Source: JAMOBE01 sp039908285
GTDB taxonomy: Bacteria > Pseudomonadota > Alphaproteobacteria > Rhodospirillales > Rhodospirillaceae
Reading direction: 5' to 3'
Assembly (NCBI GenBank): GCA_039908285.1
Contig: JAMOBE010000041.1
Span: 1 to 29,160, forward strand
DNA length: 29,160 bases
The notes under the pieces are model-generated. The model was not told where the DNA came from. It saw only the letters and a list, made by a program, of their open reading frames with translations, and searched no databases. Positions 20,648 to 29,064 of the stretch are shown in pieces. The stretch's first letter is position 1, and each line of letters starts with the position of its first letter. The position numbers and the translations under genes are program-made.

Positions 20648-21544
20648 ATGGACGACAAGGCCGATATCCAGAAGTTCTGGGGGGCGCTGTACGCGTCGCT
20701 CTACACGGGCGTCGAGTCAGGCCTGACCCGTGAGCAACTGCTGCCGGCCATCGATGCCCTCGAGGACATGTTCCGCCTGCGCCGTCACGGCGCGGTGGTG
20801 GAGATGCCGGTGGACGAGCTGGCGGGCCGGTCGGTGCTGGAGATCGGCTGCGGCGCCGGGGGTCACTCGGTGCTGTTCGCCCGCCGGGGGGCGGTGATGA
20901 CCAGCGTCGACATCACGCCGGAGCGGGTGGCCGCCACCGGCCGCAAGTTCGCGCTGCTGGAGGGGCTGATCGATCCCGGCTGCCGCGCCATGTCGGCGGA
21001 CGCCGAGAACCTGCCGTTTCCCGACGGCAGTTTCGACATCGTCTATTCCAACGGCGTCCTGCACCACACCCATGACACCGGGCGCGCCATCGCCGAGGTG
21101 TACCGGGTGCTGAAGCCGGGTGGGCTCGCCGTCATCATGCTGTACTGCAAGGACTCGTGGCACTACTGGGTCAACATGCTGCTGTTCGTCGGCGTGCTGC
21201 AGGGGGGGCTTTTGCGCTCGCGGAACTGGCTCGGGCACGCCACCGAGTGGGGCGGCCGCGACCGCCAGACGGTGGACAATCCCATCACCCGCTGCTACAC
21301 GCGGAGTGAGATGCGGGACCTGTTCTCGGCCTTCCGGCTTCAGTCCCTGCGCAAGGCCGAGTTCTATTTCTACCTGATCCCGAAACTCGGGAAACTGTAC
21401 CGCCGCTGGCAGGTTCGCCGCTATGGTACCCACCCGGGGGGGCTGCTGGTCTATGGCGAGCCCTGGCCGATCCAGTCGCCGCTGGAGATGAAACTCGGCG
21501 AAATCATGGGCTGGGCGTGGTATGCCAGGGCATACAAGACTTAA
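20648..21544 (+). CDS. SAM-dependent methyltransferase (class I)
   Basis: The 298-residue protein has a class I methyltransferase core: motif I is VLEIGCGAGGHS (63-74), the acidic residue after strand two is Asp88 (SVDITPERV), then DAENLPFPDGSFDIVYSNGVLHH and the post-motif VLKPGGLAVIML. The C-terminal third, with a partly hydrophobic stretch (WVNMLLFVGVLQGGLL) and many aromatic residues, may form a membrane-facing or substrate lid. By position it may methylate a sugar or lipid intermediate of the surface-glycan pathway; the sequence alone does not fix the acceptor. It has a modest AGG-type ribosome site and stands alone after the family C repeat, with a family A repeat behind it. Confidence 0.86.
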   Translation: MDDKADIQKFWGALYASLYTGVESGLTREQLLPAIDALEDMFRLRRHGAVVEMPVDELAGRSVLEIGCGAGGHSVLFARRGAVMTSVDITPERVAATGRKFALLEGLIDPGCRAMSADAENLPFPDGSFDIVYSNGVLHHTHDTGRAIAEVYRVLKPGGLAVIMLYCKDSWHYWVNMLLFVGVLQGGLLRSRNWLGHATEWGGRDRQTVDNPITRCYTRSEMRDLFSAFRLQSLRKAEFYFYLIPKLGKLYRRWQVRRYGTHPGGLLVYGEPWPIQSPLEMKLGEIMGWAWYARAYKT

Positions 21545-21615
21545 GGGCACTTCCCAAAAGCCCTCTCCCCCCCCCCCTTCAGGGGGGAGAGGGGGTAGGT
21601 TGTTGGACGTGCCCC
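21545..21615. repeat. Family A repeat (copy 4) upstream of the ABC exporter gene
   Basis: The palindrome core is CCCTCTCCCCCCCCCC with GGGGGGAGAGGGGG (21561-21595). Outer flanks GGGCACTTCCCAAAAG (21545-21560) and TTGGACGTGCCC (21603-21614) form imperfect terminal inverted repeats. It lies entirely between two genes, starting just after the methyltransferase stop. Confidence 0.85.
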
Positions 21616-21636
21616 CAAGCCTGACAACGGGACGCC

Positions 21637-23448
21637 ATGCTGTCACTGATCCGCCGCCTGTGGGACCTGTTCGATGCCAAGACCCGACGGCAGGCCGTGG
21701 TTCTGGCGGGGCTGATCGGCATCGGCGGGCTGCTGGAGGGCCTTGGCGTCGGGGCGCTGTTCCCGCTGCTCAAGGTGCTGAGCGACCCCGAGGGCATCGC
21801 CGGCATGCCGTGGCTCGGGCGCCTGTACCGGGCGGTGGGCGAGCCCGGGCACGTGGTCTTCGTCGGCGGGCTGTGCGTCGCGGCGATGATGGCCTTCCTG
21901 CTGAAGAACATCGGCGCCGCCGTCATCGCCCGCGCCCAGTTCCGGTTCGTCTGGAGCAATCGCAGCCGCGTCGCGAGTCGCCTTCTCCGCTATTACCTGT
22001 TCAGTCCCTACACCCTGCACATCCAGCGCAACTCTTCCGTGCTGGTCCGCAACATTTCCCTGTCGGTCCAGGAACTGTTCGCCGGCATGGTCCTGCCGGC
22101 GGTGCAACTGGCGACGGAGGCCGCGGTGGTGATCGTCCTGGTCGGCCTGCTGGTGTCGGTCGATCCCTTGTCGACCCTCCTCGCCGTGGTGCTGATCGGC
22201 GCGCCGGCGGCGGCGACCTACATGGTCATCCGCCGCCGCCTGGTGGGCTGGGGATCGGAGATCACCACGACCAACGCCCTGGTGCTCCGCGAGCTGGCCC
22301 ATTCCCTGGGAGCGGTCCGCGAGATCAAGGTGGCCGGCGGCGAGGCCGTGTTCGCCCTGTCCTTCGCCCGCATCATCGCCCGCAACAGCGCCGTCCGTGA
22401 GCGCCACCAGACGGTGACGGCCTATCCCCGCCTGATCGTCGAGACCCTCGGCGTCACGGTGGTTCTCACATGGCTGCTCGGCCTCATCGCCAGCGGCAGG
22501 CCGCCGGCCGACATGGTGGCCACCATCGGGCTGTTCTGCATCGCCGCGGTGCGGCTGATGCCCTCGTTCAGCCGGATCGCCGGCTATGCGGGCAATCTGC
22601 GGCTCGGCACCGCGACCATCGACGCCATCGAGGCCGACGTCCGCGCCGCCGAGGCCCTGGCGGCGACGCCCGTCGTCGCGCCGTCCCGGCTGCCGTTCAC
22701 CCGCGCCCTCCGCTTCGAGAATGTGAGATTCCGCTACCCCGGCCGGGAGGAGGACGTCCTGTGCGGAGTCGACCTGACGATTCCGGCGGGCTCCTCGGTC
22801 GCCGTGGTGGGGGCGTCGGGCGCCGGCAAGACCACCCTGGTGGACATGGTCCTGGGCTTGCTGGAGCCGGCGGCGGGGCGCATCCTGATCGACGACCAGC
22901 CCATGACCGGCGACACCGTCCGCGCCTGGCAGGAGCGGATCGGCTACATTCCCCAGGACGTGTTCCTGATGGACGACACCATGGCCGCCAACATCGCCTT
23001 CGGCAAGCCCCTGGACCCGGAGCGCCTGGCCCGCGCCGTCCGGCTGGCCCAGCTCGACCAGGTGGTGGCGGGACTGCCGCACGGCGTCGACACCGGCGTC
23101 GGCGAGCGCGGCGTCGCGCTGTCGGGCGGCCAGCGCCAGCGGGTCGGCATCGCCCGGGCGCTCTATCACGACGCCGACGTCCTCATCATGGACGAGGCCA
23201 CCTCCGCCCTCGACGGCGAAACCGAGGCTCGCATCACCGGGGCCATCGAAACGTTGCGCGGCACGCGGACAATCATCATCATCACCCACCGGCTGAGTAC
23301 GGTGAAGAACTGCGATACCATCTTTCTGATGGCCAGGGGACGAGTGGCGGGATCGGGGACGTTCGCGGACCTGGCCGCGCATGACAGGGAGTTTCAGGGG
23401 ATGGTGGACAGGATGCGCCTGGCCTCCGCAGCGGGAGACGCGCCGTGA
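21637..23448 (+). CDS. ABC transporter, fused permease-ATPase (MsbA/PglK-like exporter)
   Basis: The 603-residue half-transporter should work as a dimer in the inner membrane, exporting or flipping a lipid-linked glycan or similar substrate. The first roughly 330 residues hold the membrane domain with about six helices (AVVLAGLIGIGGLLEGLGVG, ATEAAVVIVLVGLLVSV and others). The ATPase domain has Walker A GASGAGKTT (392-400), the signature LSGGQ (495-499) and Walker B VLIMDEATSALD with Asp519/Glu520. The D-loop and switch His (IIITHRLS) are present. By position it may move a legionaminate-containing or related lipid-linked intermediate; that is inference. It overlaps the legB start by four bases. 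Confidence 0.9.
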   Translation: MLSLIRRLWDLFDAKTRRQAVVLAGLIGIGGLLEGLGVGALFPLLKVLSDPEGIAGMPWLGRLYRAVGEPGHVVFVGGLCVAAMMAFLLKNIGAAVIARAQFRFVWSNRSRVASRLLRYYLFSPYTLHIQRNSSVLVRNISLSVQELFAGMVLPAVQLATEAAVVIVLVGLLVSVDPLSTLLAVVLIGAPAAATYMVIRRRLVGWGSEITTTNALVLRELAHSLGAVREIKVAGGEAVFALSFARIIARNSAVRERHQTVTAYPRLIVETLGVTVVLTWLLGLIASGRPPADMVATIGLFCIAAVRLMPSFSRIAGYAGNLRLGTATIDAIEADVRAAEALAATPVVAPSRLPFTRALRFENVRFRYPGREEDVLCGVDLTIPAGSSVAVVGASGAGKTTLVDMVLGLLEPAAGRILIDDQPMTGDTVRAWQERIGYIPQDVFLMDDTMAANIAFGKPLDPERLARAVRLAQLDQVVAGLPHGVDTGVGERGVALSGGQRQRVGIARALYHDADVLIMDEATSALDGETEARITGAIETLRGTRTIIIITHRLSTVKNCDTIFLMARGRVAGSGTFADLAAHDREFQGMVDRMRLASAAGDAP

Positions 23449-24449
23449 CCGCGGCCCGCATTCTGGTCACCGGGGCCGATGGCTTCATCGGCTCCCACCT
23501 GACGGAGGAGCTGGTTGCCCGTGGCCATGCGGTACGCGCCATGGTGCAGTACAACTCGTTCAATTCCTGGGGGTGGCTCGACCAGTCGCCGGCCGAGGTC
23601 AAGGCGGCCATCGAGGTGTTCGCCGGCGACGTGCGTGATCCGGGCGGGGTGCGCAGCGCGATCCAGGGCTGCGACGTGGTGCTGCACCTGGCGGCGCTGA
23701 TCGCCATTCCCTATTCCTACCACTCCCCCCAGTCCTACGTGGACACCAACATGACCGGCACTCTCAACGTCCTGCAGGCCTCGAGGGACCTTGGCGTGCG
23801 CCGCATCGTCCATACCTCCACCAGCGAGGTCTACGGCACCGCCCGATTCGTGCCCATCACCGAGGACCACCCGCTGCAGGGCCAGTCGCCCTACTCGGCA
23901 ACCAAGATCGGCGCCGACCAGCTCGCCCTGTCGTTCCATCGCTCCTTCGGGACGCCGGTCGCGGTGATCCGGCCGTTCAACACCTATGGCCCCCGCCAGT
24001 CGGCGCGGGCGGTGCTGCCCACCATCATCACCCAGCTTCTGACCGGGCGGCGGCGCATCCGCCTCGGGGCGCTGAGCCCGACGCGCGATTTCAACTTCGT
24101 GCGGGATGTGGTCAGGGGGTTCATCCGCATGGCCGAGGTGGACGAGGCCGTCGGCCAGGTGGTCAACATCGGCAGCAACTTCGAGATCACCATCGGCGAT
24201 GCCGCCCGCATCGTCGCCGAGGTGGTCGGAGTCGACCTCGACATCGAGACCGACGAGGCCCGCCTGCGCCCCGAGGCCAGCGAGGTGGACCGCCTGTGGG
24301 CCGACAACACCGGGGCGGCGACGCTCCTCGGCTGGAAGCCCGACTACGGCGGGCTGGACGGGTTCCGGCGGGGCATCGCCGAGACGGTGGAGTGGTTCCG
24401 CGTTCCCGACAACCTCGCCCGCTACAAGCCGGACCTGCACAACCTATGA
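23445..24449 (+). CDS. legB: NDP-sugar 4,6-dehydratase LegB
   Basis: LegB makes the 4-keto-6-deoxy sugar nucleotide that opens the legionaminic acid pathway (from GDP-GlcNAc in Campylobacter). The 334-residue product is an extended short-chain dehydrogenase: GADGFIG (10-16) binds NAD, TSTSEVYG (124-131) supplies the active-site Glu128, and YSATK (Tyr150/Lys154) is the catalytic pair. The NSFNSWGWLD segment after strand two is typical of LegB-type enzymes. The start is GTG at 23445 inside the end of the ABC gene; the stop overlaps the next ATG. The specific LegB call rests on this motif and on the neighbours. Confidence 0.88.
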   Translation: MTAARILVTGADGFIGSHLTEELVARGHAVRAMVQYNSFNSWGWLDQSPAEVKAAIEVFAGDVRDPGGVRSAIQGCDVVLHLAALIAIPYSYHSPQSYVDTNMTGTLNVLQASRDLGVRRIVHTSTSEVYGTARFVPITEDHPLQGQSPYSATKIGADQLALSFHRSFGTPVAVIRPFNTYGPRQSARAVLPTIITQLLTGRRRIRLGALSPTRDFNFVRDVVRGFIRMAEVDEAVGQVVNIGSNFEITIGDAARIVAEVVGVDLDIETDEARLRPEASEVDRLWADNTGAATLLGWKPDYGGLDGFRRGIAETVEWFRVPDNLARYKPDLHNL

Positions 24450-25558
24450 CCGCTTCAGACAGCAACGCCCACCTTCTGCGCGACATGATGGTGCCGCCCG
24501 ACACCACGCTGATGGACGCCATCGCCGTGCTGACCCGGGCTGCCCACAAGATCATCCTGGTCACCGATCCCGACCGGCGGCTCCTCGGTGTCGTCACCGA
24601 CTACGACATCCGGACGGCCATCCTCAATCACGTGGGCTTCGACCAGCCGATCCGCGACGTGATGATGACCCGCCCCACGGTGGGCCGGGCGGGGATGAGC
24701 CGGGCCGACGTCCTCGACATCATCCGCGACCGCCGCTGCTCGCAGATTCCCCTGCTGGACGAGGCCGGGCGGGTGGTCGACATCCACTTCATGGACGAGT
24801 ACCTGGACGACATGGTGCGCCGCGAGCGGGTCGCCGTGGTGATGGCCGGGGGCCTGGGCAAGCGGCTGCGGCCGCTGACCGAGGACGTGCCGAAGCCGCT
24901 GTTGCCGGTGGCCGGGCGTCCCATCCTGTTCATCCTGCTGGACCAGCTCTTGTCCGAGGGGTTCACCCGCATCTGCATCACCGTCAACTACCGGCGGGAG
25001 ATGATCAAGGCGGCGGTGTCCGACGTCGCCGCATACCGCCACCGGGTGGAGTTCATCGACGAGGACGAGCCACTGGGCACCGCCGGCTCCCTCGGCCTGC
25101 TGCCGGTGCGGCCGCGGGCGCCCTTCGCCGTCGTCAACGCCGACCTTCTGACCAACATTTCCCTCTCCGACATGATGGCGGTGCACACGGCCGACGGCAA
25201 CATGGTGACCATGGCCACCAAGCGCGAGAAGCATGTCATTCCCTATGGCGTGGTGGAGCTGGAGGGTTCGGCGGTGACCGGGCTGCTGGAAAAGCCCGAG
25301 CGGGTCTATTTCCTCAACACCGGTGTCTACGTCGCCAGTCCCGAGGTGCTGGACCTGATCCCGCGGGATCGATTCCTCGACATGACGGACGTGGTGTCGC
25401 TGCTGCTGGAGCGGGGATCGCGGGTCGGCAGCTTCCCCGTCAGCGAGTACTGGCTGGACATCGGCAGCCGCGAGCACTACGAGCGTGCCCAGGTGGACTT
25501 CATCCGCCACTTCTCACCGAACGGGGTGGGAGCAAGTGTGGGGGGAGAGGACGACTGA
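24446..25558 (+). CDS. ptmE: CBS-domain sugar-1-phosphate nucleotidyltransferase (PtmE-like)
   Basis: The 370-residue enzyme has two N-terminal CBS domains (about 5-125, with RDMMVPPDTTLMDAI and DVMMTRPTVGR) and a nucleotidyltransferase domain. Its signature is MAGGLGKRLRPLTEDVPKP (133-151), with the NADLLTNI metal-binding Asp and the EKPERVYFLNTGVYV strand downstream. In Campylobacter, PtmE with the same layout makes GDP-glucosamine for legionaminic acid, so this gene probably supplies the GDP-sugar for LegB. The CBS pair may bind a nucleotide and regulate flux. The ATG overlaps the legB stop as ATGA, and the TGA overlaps the next start by one base. Confidence 0.86.
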   Translation: MTASDSNAHLLRDMMVPPDTTLMDAIAVLTRAAHKIILVTDPDRRLLGVVTDYDIRTAILNHVGFDQPIRDVMMTRPTVGRAGMSRADVLDIIRDRRCSQIPLLDEAGRVVDIHFMDEYLDDMVRRERVAVVMAGGLGKRLRPLTEDVPKPLLPVAGRPILFILLDQLLSEGFTRICITVNYRREMIKAAVSDVAAYRHRVEFIDEDEPLGTAGSLGLLPVRPRAPFAVVNADLLTNISLSDMMAVHTADGNMVTMATKREKHVIPYGVVELEGSAVTGLLEKPERVYFLNTGVYVASPEVLDLIPRDRFLDMTDVVSLLLERGSRVGSFPVSEYWLDIGSREHYERAQVDFIRHFSPNGVGASVGGEDD

Positions 25559-26766
25559 TGCCCGGACCAGCAGCCGCCTCCACCACCGCCGTCGATACCC
25601 TGGTCGAGCGCATGGGGACGTACTTCCGCCAGGCAATGGGGATCTCCGGAACCGTCGCCCTGCACGAGCCGTGGTTTCGCGGCAACGAGTGGGCCTACGT
25701 CAGGGACTGCCTGGACAGTGGCTGGGTGTCGTCGGTGGGCGCCTATGTGGACCGGTTCGAGGGCATGGTGGCCGCCGCCTGCGGCGCCCGCTTCGGCATC
25801 GCCGCCGTCAACGGCACCGCCGCCGCCCACATCGTCCTCCATGCCCTGGGCGTGGGCCAGGACGATCTGGTGGTCTGCCCGGCCCTGTCCTTCGTCGCCA
25901 CGGCCAACGCCGTCGCCCATTGCGGCGCGACACCGGTGTTCATCGATATCGAGCGCTCCACCCTGGGTCTCGACCCGAACCGCCTGGCCGCCTTCCTGGC
26001 CGAGGACTGCGAGCGGCGGGAGGATGGGCTGGTCCATCGGCTCAGCGGACGGCGCATCGCCGCGGTGCTACCGGTGCACGTGTTCGGCCACCCGGTGGAC
26101 ATGGAGGCGATCCTCGTCGTCTCGACCGAGGCCGGCGTCCCGGTGATCGAGGATGCCGCGGAGTCCCTCGGCAGCCGGAGTCATGGACGACCCTGCGGCG
26201 GCCTGGCCCGCGCCGGGGTGCTCAGTTTCAACGGCAACAAGCTGGTGACCACCGGTGGTGGCGGCATGGTGGTGACCGACGACGAGGCGCTGGCCCGCCG
26301 GGTGCGGCACCTGACCACCACGGCGCGCACCGGCACCGGCTGGGTGTTCGACCACGACGAGGTGGGCTGGAACTACCGCCTGCCCAACCTCAACGCGGCC
26401 CTCGGCTGCGCCCAGATGGAGCGGCTCGACGAGCTGATCGTGTTCAAGCGCCGCCTGCACGAGGCCTATCGCCACATGTGCGAAGATCTTGAAGGCATCA
26501 CCCTGTTCACCGAGCAGCCGTGGGCCGAGAGCAACTACTGGCTCAACGCCGTGATCACCGGTGACCAGGCGGCCCGGGACGCCCTGCTGGCGGCGGCCAA
26601 CGGAGCCGGCCTGCAGTGCCGGCCCTGCTGGCGCCTTTTGCCCGAGCTTCCCATGTACCGCGCGGCCCCGGTCGGTCCGGGAGGCTTCCCCGTCGCCCAC
26701 GACATCGCGGGGCGTCTCGTCAATCTCCCCAGCAGCCCCTTCCTGACCCGGGATGCCGGCCGGTGA
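25558..26766 (+). CDS. legC: DegT-family sugar aminotransferase LegC
   Basis: LegC transfers an amino group to the 4-keto sugar made by LegB. The 402-residue product shows the DegT/DnrJ/EryC1 fold: WVSSVGAYVDRFE near the start, NGTAAAHIVLHALG (PLP phosphate site), EDAAESLGS, and the PLP lysine in FNGNKLVTTGGGG (Lys228). The ATG at 25558 overlaps the previous stop (TGATG); the frame is open further upstream but only as a shadow of other genes. The next gene starts inside its last four bases. The assignment as LegC and not another DegT enzyme depends on the neighbouring LegB, LegI and LegG. Confidence 0.87.
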   Translation: MPGPAAASTTAVDTLVERMGTYFRQAMGISGTVALHEPWFRGNEWAYVRDCLDSGWVSSVGAYVDRFEGMVAAACGARFGIAAVNGTAAAHIVLHALGVGQDDLVVCPALSFVATANAVAHCGATPVFIDIERSTLGLDPNRLAAFLAEDCERREDGLVHRLSGRRIAAVLPVHVFGHPVDMEAILVVSTEAGVPVIEDAAESLGSRSHGRPCGGLARAGVLSFNGNKLVTTGGGGMVVTDDEALARRVRHLTTTARTGTGWVFDHDEVGWNYRLPNLNAALGCAQMERLDELIVFKRRLHEAYRHMCEDLEGITLFTEQPWAESNYWLNAVITGDQAARDALLAAANGAGLQCRPCWRLLPELPMYRAAPVGPGGFPVAHDIAGRLVNLPSSPFLTRDAGR

Positions 26767-27797
26767 GCGGGGTTCTCACAATCGCCGGAAGCGGCGTCCT
26801 CGTCATCGCCGAGGCGGGCGTCAACCACAACGGCGACGAGGTGCTGGCCCACCGCCTGATCGACTCGGCGGTTCTGGCCGGAGCCGACATCGTCAAGTTC
26901 CAGACCTTCCGCACCGAGAACCTGGCGGTCACCGACGCTCCCAAGGCCGAGTACCAGCTTGGCACCACCGATGGCGGCCAGTCCCAGTTCGCCATGCTGA
27001 AGGCCCTGGAGCTGCCGGCCGACGCCTATTCCCGGCTGATGAACCACTGCGGCCGGGCGGGGATCGAGTTCGCCTCGACGCCCTTCGACGAGGAGAGCGC
27101 CGACGCGCTGGCGGCTCTCGGCATGCGGCGGTTCAAGCTGTCGTCGGGCGAGGTGACCAACCTGCCACTTCTCGCGCACGTGGCCCGGTTCGGGCGACCG
27201 GTGATCCTGTCCACCGGCATGTCGGATCTGGAAGAGGTGGCGGCGGCCGTCGCCTGTCTGCGCGAGGCCGGATGCGCCGATCTCACCCTGCTGCACTGCC
27301 TGACCGACTACCCGGCTCCGTTGGCGGAGACCAACCTGCGGGCCATCGTCACCCTGCGCGAGGCCTTTGGCGTGCCGGTCGGCTACTCCGATCACACCGA
27401 GGGGCTGACGGTGTCGCTGGCGGCGGTGGCGCTCGGCGCCACGGTGATCGAGAAGCACTTCACCCTCGACCGCGCCCTGCCCGGCCCCGACCACAAGGCC
27501 TCCCTGGAGCCCGAGGAGCTTGCGGCCCTGGTGGCCGGCTGCCGCGACGTGGCGGCGGCCCTCGGTGACGGCCGCAAGGTCTGCGCCCCCAGCGAGGAGA
27601 AGAACCGCACCATCGTGCGCCGCAGCCTGACCACCGTCCGCGACATTCCCCTGGGCGCGGTCATCGAGCGGGACATGCTGATGGCCCGCCGCCCCGCCAC
27701 CGGCCTGCCGCCCGGCAGCCTGGACCTGGTGGTGGGACGCCGCGCCGCCCGTCCCATTCCCGCCGGCACCGTCCTGACCGGAGACATGCTGGCATGA
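26763..27797 (+). CDS. legI: N,N'-diacetyllegionaminate synthase LegI (NeuB family)
   Basis: LegI condenses a 2,4-diacetamido-6-deoxymannose-type sugar with phosphoenolpyruvate to form the nine-carbon nonulosonic acid. The 344-residue product has a TIM barrel with AEAGVNHNGD (16-25), KFQTF (45-49), FASTPFDEES, KLSSGEVTN, STGMSDLEEV, GYSDHTEG and IEKHFTLDR, all NeuB landmarks. At the C-terminus is the SAF (antifreeze-like) domain (about 285-344, RDIPLGAVIERDML and ending in GTVLTGDML). The start is GTG at 26763, overlapping the legC stop as GTGA. The stop overlaps the legG ATG. The family is certain; legionaminate specificity is from context, with sialic or pseudaminic acid synthase as alternatives. 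Confidence 0.9.
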   Translation: MSGVLTIAGSGVLVIAEAGVNHNGDEVLAHRLIDSAVLAGADIVKFQTFRTENLAVTDAPKAEYQLGTTDGGQSQFAMLKALELPADAYSRLMNHCGRAGIEFASTPFDEESADALAALGMRRFKLSSGEVTNLPLLAHVARFGRPVILSTGMSDLEEVAAAVACLREAGCADLTLLHCLTDYPAPLAETNLRAIVTLREAFGVPVGYSDHTEGLTVSLAAVALGATVIEKHFTLDRALPGPDHKASLEPEELAALVAGCRDVAAALGDGRKVCAPSEEKNRTIVRRSLTTVRDIPLGAVIERDMLMARRPATGLPPGSLDLVVGRRAARPIPAGTVLTGDMLA

Positions 27798-29044
27798 GTG
27801 GGCACGACCAACAAAAGCCCTCTCCCCCCCCTCACCCCGACCCTCTCCCCCCAGGGGGGGAGAGGGAGTCGCGCACCATCGCCGTGGTCACCGGGGCGCG
27901 TTCGGACTTTGGCATCTATCTGCCGGTGCTGAGGGCGATACGGGAGACGCCGGAACTCGACCTGCGGCTGATGGTGTGCGGCATGCATCTGGCGCCCGGG
28001 TTCGGCGACACGGTGGAGGACATCCGGGCGGCGGGTTTCGAGCCCTCCGACCGCATCGACACCCTGCTGGCGGCCGACACGCCGGCCGGCATCGCCGGGT
28101 CCATGGGGCTTGGCGTTCTCGGGTTCGGTCAGGCCTTCGCGGCTCGCCGGCCAGACCTGCTGCTGGTGCTGGGCGACCGCTACGAGATGTTCGCCGCCGC
28201 CGCCGCCGCCGTGCCCTTCGCCATTCCCCTGGCCCACATCCACGGCGGCGAGACCACCGAGGGCGCCTTTGACGAAGCCCTGCGCCACGCCCTGACCAAG
28301 ATGAGTCACCTGCACTTCGTCGCCACCGAGCCCTATCGCCGCCGGGTGGTGCAGCTTGGCGAGGAGCCGTGGCGAGTGCACCTGGTGGGCGCGCCGGGTC
28401 TCGACAACCTTGGCCAGGTGCCCCTGCTGGACGATGCGGCGCTCATGGCGCGCGTCGGCATGGCGCTGGATCCGGCGCCGCTGCTGGTGACCTTCCATCC
28501 GGTGACCCTGGAGACGGAGGACACCGGTGATCACGCCACCGAGCTGATGGCGGCGCTGGAGGCCCTTGGGCGGCCGGTGGTGTTCACCTATCCCAATGCC
28601 GACACCGGCGGACGGCGGTTGATCGAGGCCATCGACGCCTACGTGGCGAGACATGCCGACGCCCGTGCCGTGCGCAGTCTGGGCACGCAGGCGTATTTCT
28701 CGCTGATGCGACGGGCGGCGGCCATGGTGGGCAACTCGTCGTCGGGCGTCATCGAGGCTGCCAGTTTCGGCCTGCCGGTGGTGGACATCGGCAACCGCCA
28801 GAAGGGGCGGGTGCGGGGGGAGAATGTGATTCACGCCGAGCCTGAGCGGATGGCGATCCAGGCGGCGATCGAGACGGCGACGGGGGCGTCGTTCCGGGAG
28901 GCCGTGGCTGGCATGGTCAACCCGTATGGGGATGGACGGGCGGCGGGACGGATTATCGAGGTGTTGCGTGACGTGGCGTTGGATCGGGGGTTGGTTGAGA
29001 AGAGGTTTTATGATCTGGCGGGGGGGCGTGATGATGGTGAATGA
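27794..29044 (+). CDS. legG: UDP/GDP-sugar 2-epimerase (hydrolysing) LegG, with repeat inserted in the N-terminus
   Basis: LegG removes the nucleotide and inverts C2 to give the free mannose-type sugar used by LegI. The 416-residue product has the NeuC/WecB fold: VVTGARSDFGIY (31-42), LGDRYEMFA (126-134), HIHGGETTEGAFDE (148-161) and VGNSSSGVIEAASFGLP near the C-terminus. Family members are usually 370-390 residues. The excess lies at the N-terminus, where residues 8-25 (KPSPPPHPDPLPPGGERE) are coded by a family A repeat placed in frame between the start codon and the first strand. No other start lies between the repeat and the fold, and the ATG overlaps the legI stop as ATGA, so the tail is very likely translated. 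A terminator follows. Confidence 0.9.
   Translation: MSGHDQQKPSPPPHPDPLPPGGERESRTIAVVTGARSDFGIYLPVLRAIRETPELDLRLMVCGMHLAPGFGDTVEDIRAAGFEPSDRIDTLLAADTPAGIAGSMGLGVLGFGQAFAARRPDLLLVLGDRYEMFAAAAAAVPFAIPLAHIHGGETTEGAFDEALRHALTKMSHLHFVATEPYRRRVVQLGEEPWRVHLVGAPGLDNLGQVPLLDDAALMARVGMALDPAPLLVTFHPVTLETEDTGDHATELMAALEALGRPVVFTYPNADTGGRRLIEAIDAYVARHADARAVRSLGTQAYFSLMRRAAAMVGNSSSGVIEAASFGLPVVDIGNRQKGRVRGENVIHAEPERMAIQAAIETATGASFREAVAGMVNPYGDGRAAGRIIEVLRDVALDRGLVEKRFYDLAGGRDDGE
27799..27870. repeat. Family A repeat (copy 5) inside legG
   Basis: The left flank GGGCACGACCAACAAAAGCCC matches the flanks of the copies at 21545 and 11904; the core CCCTCTCCCCCCC pairs with the GGGGGGGAGAGGG ending near 27866. 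Its length preserves the legG frame. The expected right-hand terminal repeat is not evident. Confidence 0.85.
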
Positions 29045-29064
29045 GAAGAAAGAAAGAAGAAGGA

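Noticed and set aside
21643..23382. 579-residue minus-strand frame opposite the ABC transporter
   Set aside because: Shadow frame rich in Gln, His and Asp; all ABC motifs are on the plus strand.
24106..25557. N-terminal extension of LegC to 886 residues
   Set aside because: The extension reads legB and ptmE out of frame; the ATG at 25558, overlapping the previous stop, is the natural start.
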